Shown in pieces: positions 29,028 to 41,929 of a stretch of DNA of 64,000 nt. Numbering within the stretch: position 1 is the stretch's first letter; each line of letters begins with the position of its first letter. Source of the DNA: Lycocorax pyrrhopterus obiensis (Eukaryota > Chordata > Aves > Passeriformes > Paradisaeidae); the NCBI GenBank assembly GCA_014706295.1, contig JACSVZ010000015.1, forward strand, positions 59,393,535-59,457,534, read 5' to 3'. The translations under genes were made by a program, and so were the position numbers. The notes beneath the pieces were generated by a model. It had not been told where the DNA came from, did not search any database, and saw only the letters and a program-made list of their open reading frames with translations.

Positions 29028-29059
29028 CTTTTTTGATAATAATTGTATTATCAAAAAAG
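29028..29059. repeat. Perfect 14-bp inverted repeat, 4-nt loop
   Basis: CTTTTTTGATAATA at 29028-29041 and its exact reverse complement at 29046-29059 are separated by ATTG. It could be the terminal or central part of a degraded MITE, or a chance AT-rich hairpin. Confidence 0.85.
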
Positions 29060-30239
29060 GCAAAACAACTCCTTCCATTTTACCTGGCAAAACCAGGGCC
29101 CATATCCACTGGGATTTGCAGCTATGGGAGAGTATTTGTCCCATTAAACCATTTTTGGTGTGAAATGTACTGTATTCTTTAAACCCCTTGCGGGATTATG
29201 AAACTGGCAAAGAAAAGTCACTCATCCAAACCATAAATGTTGCAATCATCTGCATCTACTGAACCAGGTCTATTGCAAAATTTCAGTGTTGTGTTACGAA
29301 TATTAACTGTATCTGGAAAGCTCTAGGTAAAGTTAATTGTTTTACTGAAACACGGGACTGGTTTAATTTTTTTAGCAGTAACTTCTCTTTGTTGTTAATA
29401 ATAATGGCCAGTATTTAAGGGTCTAAGGTTTTTTTTAAAATAGTTCTGCACAGATGGATCCACTCCTATAACCGGATTTTTCAAGCAACTATATGTCAGT
29501 AGATAAGAAGAGTTAGATGTTACAGGGGGCCTGGAGCAGCCATACTTGTTATCTGTTCAGAGATAAAATGTAGAGGTTTGTGGTCAAAAAGCTGTTGGCT
29601 GCTATAAGAGGATGACAAACAGGTTTCTTGTATCACACCCACACAGAGATGAGAGTGCACCTGGATTTCTTTGTCAATTTTTAGCATCAAGTCCCAAGCT
29701 GAAGGATGAGAACAGGGAACAGGCCTAATTTTACCAACCATACATTTTGGCTGATTGTTGGATTTTCTATTTAAGCACGAGAGTCCGCTAAGTTTATTCT
29801 CTATCTAGATTGAACTGGAAAACAAAACTGTTCTCTGTCTAAACCCCCATTTTAGACAGAACTGGAAGACTGGGGCTAAGAGCAAAATGGAGGATCCACC
29901 TACTAGAACTGTTTTTCTCATGATACTGGCCAAAGATATGTGAGGGGATGGGAAAATAATATAATGGAATCACACCTACATTTCTTTTCATGTTAAACAT
30001 TAGGATTACAGGTCAAAGAGCCAAGATTTGGTTGGACCCAGGGAGGTCCAGGTGCCAGGTTTTCCCATCACACTCCAAGACAGTAAGACAGTTTGTGGCA
30101 GGGGGACTTTTGTACCTGGAGAAGCCAGACTTGTTCCCTCTTCTCATTCTTAAACATGGGGTTGAAAGCAAAAAATTGACATTCAGTTCCAGGTTTTATC
30201 TTTTTCTCTGAAAAGGCATTTCAGTGGCAGTTTCTATGC

Positions 30240-30256
30240 TTTTTTTTTTTTTTTTT
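30240..30256. repeat. Poly(T) tract of 17 bases
   Basis: A homopolymer run. The adjacent sequence (TTTCTATGC on the left, GCTTGCATTTG on the right) gives no clear retrocopy. Confidence 0.9.
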
Positions 30257-30589
30257 GCTTGCATTTGTAGCTTTATCAGATGGCAGTCTGTATCTTTCTG
30301 CAAGTCACCTTAAACATAACTGTAGGAGAAACCGTTGGATTTTATCCCCACTTTAACTCTTAGAATTAAACATTTTCCTCCTTCATCATCATTATTCCCT
30401 TCTTTTCAGGAGGGGCACAATACTGTTTGCTGCAGGCATTAGGAACCTTCCCTGTGTCTCTTCCCGGGATTATTATAGACAGCCCCTTTCTCAGCACAAA
30501 CAGATCATTATTAAATTCTCTTCCTCCCACCCCACCCCTGCCTCACCACAGGGGAAAAAAAGCCAGTCCTTGTCGATCTTCAGCTGGGA

Positions 30590-31110
30590 GAAAGGCATTT
30601 TAAAAAAACCCCACAAGCCCTCCACACACACTTGGGCACGCGACATGGAAACCGCTCCCGACAGTGAATTAAGGGCATCGCAGCACAGGGAGATAATTCA
30701 CGGGTCTTAAACGAATCAGGGAGTGGAAATGCAGTTTCAGCGGCGGATTGAAAGCTGAGGCTTTCTTTTCTGCGGGTTACGATCTCAGTGATCCAGAGAG
30801 AAAGCTAAAGCACACGGGTGCACAGGAAAAATGTCTGAAGGCATGGGACAGAGGAGTGGAGCCCGGTGAGTCTGTTCAGAGGCAATTCCTTGTGACAAGC
30901 CGTGCGCTGCCTGCTACACCTCACTACGGACGGCATCTCACAGCCAGGGCCAGCCTCCTCTCCATTCCCTCCCAGCATCGTCTCCGCTCTCCTCAGCATC
31001 CTCCAGCGACCATCGCCCACCGCCTCTCCAGAGAGCTCCAGGCACAAAAGCCAAGCGAGCGCCTGTACAAAGGTACACAGAGGTGGGGTCTGGGGCTAGG
31101 AGGGGGGAAG
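30590..31110. promoter_or_regulatory. GC-enriched patch, possible distal regulatory element
   Basis: This segment is richer in GC and CpG than its flanks (CGCGACATGG, GCGGCGGATTG, CCGTGCGCTGCC). It contains an 8-bp inverted repeat GTGAATTA/TAATTCAC at 30664-30671 and 30694-30701, with homeodomain-like cores. It is about 4 kb upstream of the TMEM178B start. It may be an enhancer or alternative promoter. No product is evident. Confidence 0.3.
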
Positions 31111-31266
31111 GGCAGAGTAAACGGACAACCAATTGCAATTTGCCTTTCTTCTTCGGTTTTTTTGGGGTTTATTTTGGTTTTTTGGGGTCTTTTCTACATC
31201 GAAATGACCTCCACCATATTTTTCTTCCTTCGTCTTTTTTTTTTCCTTTTAAAGAAAAAGAATTCA

Positions 31267-31280
31267 GTGCCATCTAGTGG
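31267..31280 (-). promoter_or_regulatory. CTCF-type core motif
   Basis: On the minus strand this reads CCACTAGATGGCAC, which fits every position of the CTCF core consensus CCASYAGRKGGCRS. Occupancy is not known. Confidence 0.6.
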
Positions 31281-31989
31281 GGGAGGGGATTGAGCAAGTC
31301 AAGGTGCTGCCCGTTCCCAGGGATCTACACTTCTAATTCAGTTATTCAACAGAGAGAGATGACCCTCAGTATTTCCCTGCTCTCCCTGTGATCTTCACCT
31401 CCCCAGAGGTGATGTTTAATTTACATGGGCTCCAGCCTTCATTCTTTGAAAAGAATCACCTACTGAAGTCACAGGAACTTGTTCTAGTGTTGTATTACCT
31501 GAAGCAGTACTGGCTCTGGAGGCAGTTCGCTGCCTTAATTACAGGATTTCAAACACAAGACAGTAATCAAACCAAACATAGATACAACAAATTATGTCTA
31601 CTAATATTTTTTATCATTCCAGTGCACCTTGGATACTGGTGTACGTGAATCCTCAGCATGCCAGCCCTTCTAATAACACAGCCATAAAAGATGCTACCAT
31701 AGAAGCATCTTATGATAACTCCCACAAACACTTGACCCATCATTCAAACAGATTTTGGGTGTTCAGGTGACTCAAAACCAAGCAGAGGCTCTATAAAGGA
31801 AGAGCAGAACCACAAAACACCATGTAAAAGTTTGTAATCTAAATCCCAGGAATTAACCAGTTGTCAATGTCCCTTCTATTTATTTTTTTAATAGAAAAAG
31901 AGTTTTTCAAAGGGAAGCATCAGCCAGCTGCATAAACATGGGCTAGCCACACACACATACACACACGGAGACACAGAGAATGGGCACAC

Positions 31990-32053
31990 AGCTGTCTACA
32001 CACTCATGTGTAGCTGTGCACACACTGATATCTAGCTGCACACAACAGCACCC
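31990..32053. repeat. Minisatellite, about 22-bp unit, three copies
   Basis: Three degenerate units each begin AGCTG (at 31990, 32012 and 32034) with a CACAC core, and a fourth AGCTG follows at 32054. It adjoins a CACACA-rich segment on the left. Confidence 0.75.
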
Positions 32054-35000
32054 AGCTGGATGTCCTCTGCCCTCCCAACTGGCAACTCCCAAAAGAGATT
32101 AGTTTTCCTCTCTCTAAAAAAAAAAACCAACAAAAAAAACCCCACCAACATTTGGATTGCTAAGTTAAGCAAGTTAGTGAATGCCAGATTTAAGATCACC
32201 CATGGAACATTAATTTGCCCAGCATGCAAACACACTATGATACAATCTTTAATAACATGATTTCTGTTTCCCATGGGTCTCCCATTTTTTTTCCAGTGCA
32301 AAGGATAAATGTCGCTCACTTAATGAACACTATTCGAATTTTCTCATATCCTTATCACTCAATGTGTGGTGCATGTACTATTTATTGTGGAGCATCCAGA
32401 TCTTGCATTGCATACAGAATGATTAATTTCCTCATGAGCTTTTCTATAGTGGTGCTCTAATGGTAGTGTTGGAGGGCTGGGGGTTTTTTACAAACATCAA
32501 GGAACTTATCTTCACAGCTCCCTGCTGAGGGACAGAGATAAAAGGCAGTATTTTCAAACATGTCAGTGTATTTTGGGTACTCTATTAAAGGAGCTTAGAA
32601 CCTAAACTTCCAGAGTACTTAGCACCTTCCTTCTTCAGAGAGCAGCTTGCAGACTCCCTGTCTCTAGACGCAGTGGACAGTATTTCCACAAATTAGTGCA
32701 TGGGTGACTGCAGCTGGATACACAGAAAATGGGCACCACATGGACAGAAGTTGGGAAGAATGTAATTTTTTTGAGTCACCAAGCTTCATAACATTAACTC
32801 TCACAAAGGGTGCAATAAAATCCAATTTTCAATTTCAATTCAAATGCCCATGACCGTGATTTTTTCCTACCTGTATTCATCTGCTAGGCTCACTACACAG
32901 CCTCCAAACTGTCCACCAAACAGTCACCATCTCAGGACTGCAGAGTTCTGGTTCATCTGCCATCTACCATGATCTGGGCAGAAAGCAGGATGTGGTCATG
33001 TATTCTACCCCATGGCCGTAAGTCATAAGTGAACGGCAATCCATGGGCAAACTTTAGTCTGGTGTTTTCTTAGTCTTGACTTACTGACCTGGAGTTGTGA
33101 CAAACAGGGGAAGCACACATGAGCTGAGTCAGAATTGATCAGGGGTCAGGAGCTGAATGGAGTGAACCATCAAAAGAACAGATTTGGTTTTGGAGGAAGC
33201 AAAATGAATTGCTGGGCAGAAGGCAGGAGGACAGGTAGGTGAGAAGTCCTATATCATATTTTTCAATAAAGCAGAGGGAATGGCCAGCACCAAATGGCCT
33301 TACACAGAGACAGGTAAACGACAGTACACAGATAAAAAGAACCACAGTATAACGTTATTTTTCCAAACAACAAAACAAAACAAAAGATTGGTGGCTTTTC
33401 ACTAAAATTGCTTCCTTCTGTGAAAACTTACTCTTAATTATTTAGCTGTCAGCTGTCAAAACCAGATCACTGCTAACCACCTAAGGCTGCACTGTGGACA
33501 CAGCTATGTATGGTAATCACTGCTGCTCATGAGAACGTCTCCAAGAATACTTTTAAGCTCAGACAAAACAAGGATGAACTATTTTAAACAAAACTTTTCC
33601 CCAAGCTTCCCAGTGTGGACATCGTGCTTGGAAAATGTCAGCCCAAGAACTTAAAGTGTAGCAGAGCTATAAGCTGCAGAAAAGAAGGCCTTGTAGGCAA
33701 ACTCAGCCTAGTGAAGACATCATCCCTGCACCCCTGCACTGCCTCCACCCGGCCCAAGTGTCCATGGGCACTGTGGTGAACTGCAGGAGGACCTGGGAGA
33801 TATCACTCCACCTCTGAAGGCACTGCCAACAGCTTTAGTTTTTTTCAGCCAGGTGGTAGGATCTAAATGCATATCATACCACATTTAACATGTTGAGTTC
33901 TAAAGTAAAATACTGGGGAAAGACATTCCTGTCTCCTGAGTCCTGAGTAAACACTCAAGTGCTTCCAATAGCAGAGGAGCAAGAACAGATTTAAGAAAAA
34001 GAAAAGGCCTAAGCTGTACAGATGTATTGTATGTAAGCCTCTATTGACAGAGAAAGTTCTGGTAGGAGACAACTCAGCTAAAGCACAAGTGCAATATTTA
34101 GTCCTCAAGGCTCTTTCAAATTCATCCCCCTACAATAGAAAAGAGATCTTAGCCCCTGCATTCACAAGCAGAGATTCAGCTCCAATCTGCTGCTCTCTGA
34201 CATCACAGCAGCCACTCTGTGTCCTGCTTATTGTCTTGCCAGCTTGGTAGTCAACATCTTCATATTCTACAGCTTCTTCTCCTCTGAGCTTTCACACGAG
34301 CAGACCTGTTTCCCCAAAAGCCTCGCTAAGAGGACTGCTGTTTCATACAAGCCCATCTCTGCTTCCCCCTGGTCACCTTTTGGATACATCAAGCCCAGCC
34401 CCCCACCCAAAATCCTGCTACAGGAAAAACCCATTGCCTCCTGCAGTGAGGAAGGTGACGTTGCTCTGAATGCAGGAGCTGTACAGCAAGGTCACTTGCT
34501 GCCTAAAGCCAGCTACAAAAGCAAGATGGCTCTCAACATCACCACCATTGGGCTCAGCTGAAAACAGGAGATATCACTTCATTAAAATTCATAGATCTTG
34601 TGACTCTTATAGAAATAGCAAGAAGAATCCAGGATGGCAGAGACAAGATATTGGGGCCAAAGAGTACTGATTGAGAGCAAAAACTCAGAGTTCTGTCTGC
34701 CAAAAATAAGCATATTTGGCAAGAAGCGGCTTTTATTCTTAAAGTTACATCTAACATATTGATCTTCAATACATTAAAACCTGATTAATTCTGGTTTTTC
34801 TGAACTGCATCAATATGTAGTTCATATAGGCAGCCTAGTATGAAGGTGCATCTGCAGTACTGTTAGTGTGCTTGACATGGCAAGTCACACTGTACAACCT
34901 TCCCTAAACTTCTGACAGATTTCAGAATGCATTGTTCATTCCCTGAGAGATTTTTGGACATGGTTTCTATCAACAGTGTTTTGTGAACTAATCCAGTGAA

Positions 35001-37039
35001 AGACAGAGCCACAGCCTCTGTAGATGGATAACATAGTGTTTCATTGCGAGTGTATCACATCTGTGATTGGCTCCCAGCTACAAATTCAATTAGTTGCTTC
35101 TTTTAGTCATAACAAAAAAACAAGGATTAGTTAAAAATCAGAATTCATTGATCATAAGAAACCATCACAGAAGCAAATGGAGAGAAAACCAGTAAGCAAA
35201 ACAAAAAACTGTACCTGCTTGGAAAAACTGTATTCTCTAAAAGCACTCTTTCATTTTGGAACATGACTCAGAAGGAAGACCTCAATCTTCATCTATTCTA
35301 TTTGGCTGTGAAGTCCCAGCAGAGTAGATTAATTCATTTTTTTTTTTTAAAAAAGGCGTATACAAATACATTGTGTGCTGCTGTAAAAGCAGCTGACATC
35401 TAAGATGAGAAACTCTCTATTTAGATACAAGCATGCTGCCATCTTCAACAGTTTTGCATTTACTTCTCTTCATTTATTATCACAAAGTATATTTGCATCA
35501 AAATAAAGCAGTTGGTTCTTCAGAGTTCATCCATTTGTACAGTTCATTTCCCCACCTCAAGCTTTGGAACTGTGATATCACAACTACACCTCGTACTCTG
35601 AAGTTGTTCCAGGGAGAACTTCTGGGCTTTGAAAGACAGGCATTTATTTCCCTCTGCTGCAAAGGCCTTCAGTAAGTACCCGCCAAAGAAGAAACCATGG
35701 GGAGTACCGAGCTTCAATGACCATACCCTGATCATCCATGATAAAGAAACTGGCCTGCAAGAAGTTACTCCTCTTGTTTCCAGAGAAATAATGTTTCCAG
35801 GACTAAGGAACAAAATTTCCCAAGGACAAAAAAAGTGAAAAAAAGAAGAAAATTTGGGACTCATAAAGTCTGAAGAAGGAATTTTTCTCAGGAAAAAGGG
35901 AACAAATGTCCAGAAAGCATGTGTAGGAGCACGACTTATTCAGCCTGGGTACTAGCAAGGTCAGAGAGAAAGAACTGAACCAAAAAAAGCCTCTGCAGAA
36001 TGCTTCCACAGGCTGAAGCAACTGAGGCTGAGAAGTGCGTGCAGGATTGATTATGATTCTCTAGACAGGCAAATTCTAAAACAGAGAGCAGCTCTGGTTA
36101 CATAACTGACAGCAGCCTCATGTCACCCACCAGGACTGCAGTGAAGAACTCCAAACTAAAACCAAAAAAACTATCTGTTTCCATAACTCTGCCTTCAAAA
36201 GACTCTGTGAGGGGGAAAGGTTGATCAATGATGTTTAGTTCTACAAAGAGCACTACTGAAATGACTGGGTACCTGGGAGTCCAGACAGATCTTGGAAAAT
36301 TTGCTGACTTACAAATCAAGGCAGTCAGAGTGGCTAACCAGAGTGCTCCCAAAGACCTAACCATGCATCCTGTGCTCAGCACTGATCAAGATACCCTAAG
36401 ACAAGGTGGGACCTAAACCAGGAAAACATGGAGAGAAATCTCCATTGAAGTGCACCATAAAGGTCAAGAGGGATATACAGTATCAGAGTCTGCTGAAACT
36501 CAGGGGAACCAACAGCTCACAAACCCAAGAGGTCTAGACCCAAGACAGTATCTTGAAAAGAGTTCAGCCTGAAGAAACAGAAATGTGAACTCAAACAGAC
36601 CCAACTAATCTCCTTGGATTTTCTGTTTTAAGAGATTGATGTATTCCTGAAAATTCTATTGCTGGAACATTTTTATTCACTCTGTTTTCACACTTGGTCA
36701 AACAGAATTAGAGATGAACAGTTTTTTGACCCCATTTGAAAGCCTTGGTGGATGTCCTTTCAGATGAGGGTTGCAAGGAATGATGGAAGAGAAACTACAA
36801 GAGCTTTTATCAGCAGTGAGCCAGATGTCTCTATTATTTCTTCTCTTTTCGCTGACTCTGTCATTTTAATATTTTTCCTTTTTTTTCTCCCCTCTGCAAT
36901 ACTCTGTTCCAGCCAAAAAAATGTGTCTTTGTTACTGTTGCCCTTAAAAGTTTTATGTGCCTGTTGTTAGTAAAGTAACAACAACACTTTTGTAGTATGT
37001 TTTTCACTAGGGGAAGCTGAAGCATTTTCTAAGAATCAA

Positions 37040-37222
37040 TTACTCTTCACAACCCATTTCTGAAGCAGACATTATTTTTCCCAGTTTACAGAGGGATGAA
37101 ATGGGAGACAGGTTAATTAACTTGCTTAAGGTCATCCAGTGAGTTAGCAATGGAGCTGCAAAAAACCCCAAGATTCAACAATTCCCATCCCCAATCCCTT
37201 CATCTAACCACTGAGATACATC
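37040..37222 (-). mobile_element. MIR-like SINE relic
   Basis: The order of blocks matches antisense MIR/CORE-SINE: CCCAGTTTACAGAGGGATGA, then GGTTAATTAACTTGCTTAAGG, TCATCCAGTGAGTTAGCAATGG, and finally CATCTAACCACTGAGAT. The comparison pattern is 'ccattttacagatgagg ... gttaagtaacttgcccaaggtcacacagctagtaagtggcagagc ... taaccactatgct'. The divergence is high, as expected for a relic from an early amniote ancestor. Confidence 0.65.
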
Positions 37223-39886
37223 CCTTCTCTTCCGTCTTAAGTACTTCATTGAAATCTATCACAGACCATTTATTCTGACATATTGTTGAGCTGCACATTA
37301 GTCAGTCTAAATGACAAACATGTAAGTGTGTGGAGATCCACAGCATCCTCCATCCCTTGCCTGTTCAGCATCGTGCAGCGCCCGCTGTGCCGGACAGCTC
37401 ATCTTCTATTAAAAACGGATGTGCTACAGTTCTCCTGCAGAACTGCCAATATCATCTCAGGCATCGCTCCGAGGGCACTGCACGAGAGACAAACGGCACT
37501 GGCTCTCTTTCCCCAGGAGGAGGGAAGGCTGCCTCAAGAGCCTGGCTGTTGGGGAAAGCAATAAACTCAAGATGCCAACTGGCTTTGAAAAATAATTTCT
37601 GTTTTTCTCTTATGCTGCATCTCCCTCCCAAGTGTTCCCAGTGTTAGATAGCTGGAGCAGCAGTACTTAATAGCGACATCTTTGTGGATTTCGCTCTGGC
37701 ATTAGTTTGATGAGTTACTTTAAAGTCAAAATATCCTTCAAATGCCCACCCAAAGTCTGTCAGTCTCTTAACACTGCACATTCTCTCCAGAGGGATTTGC
37801 AATGCAGATGTCTCCACGGCTCAGCATGAATTGCTGTGCAACAAAATACAGTTGAAGTTTGCCAATTAATCATGAACACATAATGAATAACAAATTATTT
37901 CTAAACACGTTTGTAGCCAATGCAGTTTTAACAAATGCTCAGAGGGTCCTTCTGCTTACTCAGATGAAGATGATTTTGTTCCCTGATGTCAGTATTTATA
38001 AGAAGAAAATGTTAGAGATGATCTTACAGCATGATAGTTCTAAACATAAGACTTAGGAGTGAAGTTGCTCACTTTGTCATACAGGTACTACTCAAATGCC
38101 TCATTTCCAAGATCAAATGATACAAATTCAGACTCTTATTTCCTCTAAATGTCAATAAACAAGCACCAATGAGCAAACTGTCACCCTGATGTTTTTTCTT
38201 TATGGATATACCTTTGCCTTCTCAGGACAAACAACGGATCAAGTGTTGCATTTTGTCAAAATTTTGCCTTAAAGCTGTCATTCAGTTATAACTAAAATAC
38301 ATACACAAGATGAATTAACCAGATAAACAATTCCAGATCACCGTTGATCAAGTAATATAATTCCAGACAAAATTATTGCCAACTATTTGTAAAAACATCT
38401 TTATTGTACTTTATTATGAGGTCTCTTCCTCTTTTTTTTTCTTTTTTTGCTGCTTTGCATGTGTTCCATGCATGTCTCCCCACTCCCTTGATTTCTTTCC
38501 TCCACAACAGTCCCTGTACAGAGAATGTCCATGTTGTCTTCTACCCCATGTCAAGTCCCTCTCCTTTAACTCCTCTCTAGGGTTTTCAGCTTTTTCACTC
38601 ACCCATCTCCCACTGATTTTCTTGCAAATAATTGCTCACAAGTCCAAACACTTTGCTCTGCTTGCAACAAAACACTCAGGAGGATCTAACAACAGGTTCA
38701 CAGAATTCAACTCATCACAAACCCATTCCTGTAGTCAGTCTCTGCTGCATCCTTCCATTCCCCGTTATTATCAACCCTTAGCATGCCAAATCTAATTTGG
38801 ACTGTGAAGACTTCAGAGTGGGGATGCTGAGTTTACAGCCCCAGGCAGAATCTAGGAACACACAGTGTCCCAGATACAGTGAGCAAGACCTTTTTGGCTC
38901 CATGGATTGCAAACCAGATCATTCTCTGTCTCTGCAAATTTGCAGATGTGTTGAGTTGTTGTTCTGTTGACTGATGTGACCCTGATTTTCCACCCTGAGT
39001 GTCTATACGCTGCCTTACTGGCACGCTAACCCTGGCTGGGTGCTCTGCAAGCAATTCTCCTCATAACCACAGGAACAACAGTGCTACAGCGACATAAATA
39101 GGCTTTTGCAAGTGCACATTTTTACTTTGATTTAATAATAATAACGGCTGACAGGAGAAACAACTGAGCAAAAAAGGCAGAAAAATTTAACTAATGCAGA
39201 CCTGTTCATATCTGTGCTTCCATCACACCAAAAAAGCCATGCTGGAGCCTGCAAGTACAGGCAGCAACAATACTTCGAGGGAAAGAGGAAGATGTTTTCC
39301 AGTGGTCTATATACCAATTTTCAGAGTGTGGGTAACATGCAAGTAGAATATTTTCATTGATGAGGAGGAATGAGATCAAACTGATGTAATTACTGAATCA
39401 CGCAGGATAATTTACCAAAACGGAATATTAAAATACTTTGCTCCAATCCTTTAACATAAATAAAGAAATTTGAAGACTAAGAAGGTAAGAGTGCATATGA
39501 AACCACCATCATTATTTTAGAGATGCAGAAACAGTAACTTGTTCCACCTAACCCTATTGAGGAGGGGTGGAATGGAGTGGGGATGGCTGCAGAGAATCAG
39601 GCTGCTTATCCCTCCAATGTACCAGAAGTGTGCTCAGTTTGAAGCTGTGTGAGGAAAAAGCCCCAACAGCCAGAAGCCATGTCTCATTACACTTTCTAAA
39701 AACTCATTTTCTACGACAGCAGTTATTCCAGTCTGCATGGAAGATGTATTTTTGAACTCATAATGTTTAAATAACTTAATCATGGAACAAAAAGGGGGTG
39801 GTTGTTTAGGAGCCAGCAATCTTAATTTGATTATAGCAAGGACATTTGTTATAACAAGGAAAAAGGACAGTCCCAATCAGGGAAAT

Positions 39887-39905
39887 TCTCTCTCTCTCTC
39901 TCTTT

Positions 39906-39938
<33 letters not shown>
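39887..39938. repeat. (TC)8 and (AC)15 compound microsatellite
   Basis: A TC run at 39887-39902 is followed by a perfect AC run at 39909-39938. The length suggests it may be polymorphic. Confidence 0.95.
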
Positions 39939-39940
<2 letters not shown>

Positions 39941-40540
39941 TGTTCAGGAAGACCTTCTCCATCAAGATGGGAGAAATGACGAGAAAATTGCGATTCAAAA
40001 ATAGAGATAGAAATGTAAATGAGAATACTTATGATCTTACTCCATAAAGTCATGATTGCTTAATTAACAAAATGGCCAATTTTGGCTGAAGGACAACTTT
40101 GTCTCGGCAGCAGGGTGAAGGAAACACTCAGAGGTTAAAAGTATGGTACGGAACAACATAGAAAGGCAAAAATACAGGAAAAAAGTGTTCCGTTAATACA
40201 AAAAATGAAGACTACAGAAAATGCATAAGTGCTGTGACTACAGAAAGCAAAATGAGGAGTGCAACAATGCTGATGCACATCTAGAGATGGTAAAACAGCA
40301 CAGAAATGGCAGAAATGCTAAAAACCTCTATTTTCTCCTTAGAAAAATTAAGGAAGAGGCACTTTTCTTATCAAGTAGGAAAAAAAAAAGAAGCACTTTT
40401 CAGTCCATTAGTCACTAATGAAAATGGTAAGCAGGATCTACTAGAGCAAACATTTTAAAAATAGGATATTTAGAGAACTTTTATAGGACAGTGTTTGAAT
40501 ACCTGGCTAAAGAAATTCCATGAATGTTAATTCTTAATAA

Positions 40541-40645
40541 TCACAGAATCATAGAAAGGCTTGGGTCAGAAGGGACCTTAAAGACCATCTAGTTCCAATC
40601 CCCTCCCTGCCATAGGCAGGGACATCTTCCACTAGATCAGGAATA
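40541..40645 (-). mobile_element. CR1 LINE 3' end
   Basis: CACAGAATCATAGAAAGGC, then GTCAGAAGGGACCTTAAAGA, CCATCTAGTTCCAATCCCCT and GCAGGGACATCTTCCACTAG form the standard antisense CR1 tail. It is well conserved, so younger than the relics in the TMEM178B intron. It is truncated near the word ATCAGG. Confidence 0.9.
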
Positions 40646-41805
40646 TAAAGGAACTTAGAGGATCATACCAACATTCAAAAAGGACAAGAAAGAGGACTGG
40701 GTTGCCCAGGCCATGAGGCTGCTCTTCCTGTGACAAGCATAGAAAATGTGACAGAAAATTAATCAGGGAAGGACGACAGAATAACAATTTGTTCAATGCT
40801 TGGCAGAATCTGCTCTTCCAGAAAACAGGCCGAGCCAGACAACCTCAATTTCTTCCTTCGATGGCATTACACGTTTGGCATATAAATGCAATCACATAAT
40901 TGTCATTTACTCATGATGTTTGCACAGAGTCTGATTTAGCACCTCCTGGCACTGATTAAAAATTAGCATAAATCAAGCACTGGGAAAGCTCACGTCTAGT
41001 GGGATTGGCAGTGGCCAAAGGGGTGCCGAGGGAAGCGTAGCAAGGTCAGGTGCCCATCCGTGTGCCTCAGGGGATCCCCTGGGCACACACCCCTCTCCAG
41101 GTTTGGGGCACGAAGGTGAGTGACCAACTCACCGACTTCACCAGTATCAAGAGACCAAGAGGACACTTGTGCTGAAAGACTGAGATTGTGCAGGTAAATT
41201 TGCCAAGGCAGATATATTTACACAGCTGAATAACCATCCTTGAAAACAAGCAGCAGGAGGAAAGCAAAAGTTATGAGGGTAAGGACAGGCAAGGAGCACA
41301 GGAGACATGCACCCTGAATTTGGAGCAGAGAAACAATCTCTCCTGGTGGTTTGGAGACACAGTGAATGATAAACATTTGTTATTCCCAAACTCTTCATCT
41401 CCTTTCAGTAAAACAAGATTTTGACATTTGTCCCAGTTCACAGCCTGGTCAGGGCTGTGAGTGAAGACACCCGGCTTTCAGCTCGTTATGTAAACTGATG
41501 CCTTCTCCCAAGAGTAAAACCAACTTGGTTTTATTAACTTGAACACATGTTCTTATGAAGTAAGGCTGCTGACTGGACATGTCACACCACCCTTCCCCGG
41601 CAAAACCAAAGAATAAGGCTCATCAGCTTTTAATAAGGATAACCGCTTTTCTCATTTCATTATTAGATTTAAGCATATAACTACAAAGCTGCTTACATTG
41701 TGGGGGCGGGGGGGGATGAAAGAGAGGAAGTCACAACGAAAACGTTCTTGACGCAAGAGGGTGTGACCCTCTCGTGGTGTGTGGCATTTTGGATTGTACT
41801 GGGCA

Positions 41806-41862
41806 CAGAGCGATGATCCTTGCGGGTCACTTCCAACTCGGGATATTCTGTGATTCCATGAC
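41806..41862 (+). mobile_element. CR1 LINE 3' end, next to the MRPS33 promoter
   Basis: CGATGATCCTTGCGGGTCAC, then TTCCAACTCGGGATATTCTG and TGATTCCATGA is the plus-strand CR1 terminus. It abuts the CpG-rich promoter of MRPS33 within about 70 bp. Confidence 0.85.
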
Positions 41863-41929
41863 CGCGGGGACAACACCCGACGAACCGCCACAGGGTGCAG
41901 AGAAGGAGGAGAAAGAGGATGAGGAAGAA

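Larger units (their letters stand above)
27831..41799. other. Intergenic region between divergent TMEM178B and MRPS33
   Basis: About 14 kb between the two divergently transcribed genes. No open frame in it resembles a protein family I know; the longest, at 30748-31293 plus (181 codons), looks like chance. Features seen here are listed separately: a perfect hairpin, a GC-enriched patch, a CTCF-like motif, a minisatellite, a MIR-like relic, a TC/AC microsatellite and one CR1 tail. Stretches such as 32.5-37.0 kb and 37.3-39.8 kb show nothing I can name. Confidence 0.7.

Noticed and set aside
30748..31293. 181-codon plus-strand frame
   Set aside because: No family resemblance, low-complexity Phe/Leu-rich end, and overlapping alternative frames; most likely chance.
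39887..39938. Repeat array considered as CRISPR-like
   Set aside because: It is a simple TC/AC microsatellite without spacers, in a vertebrate genome.
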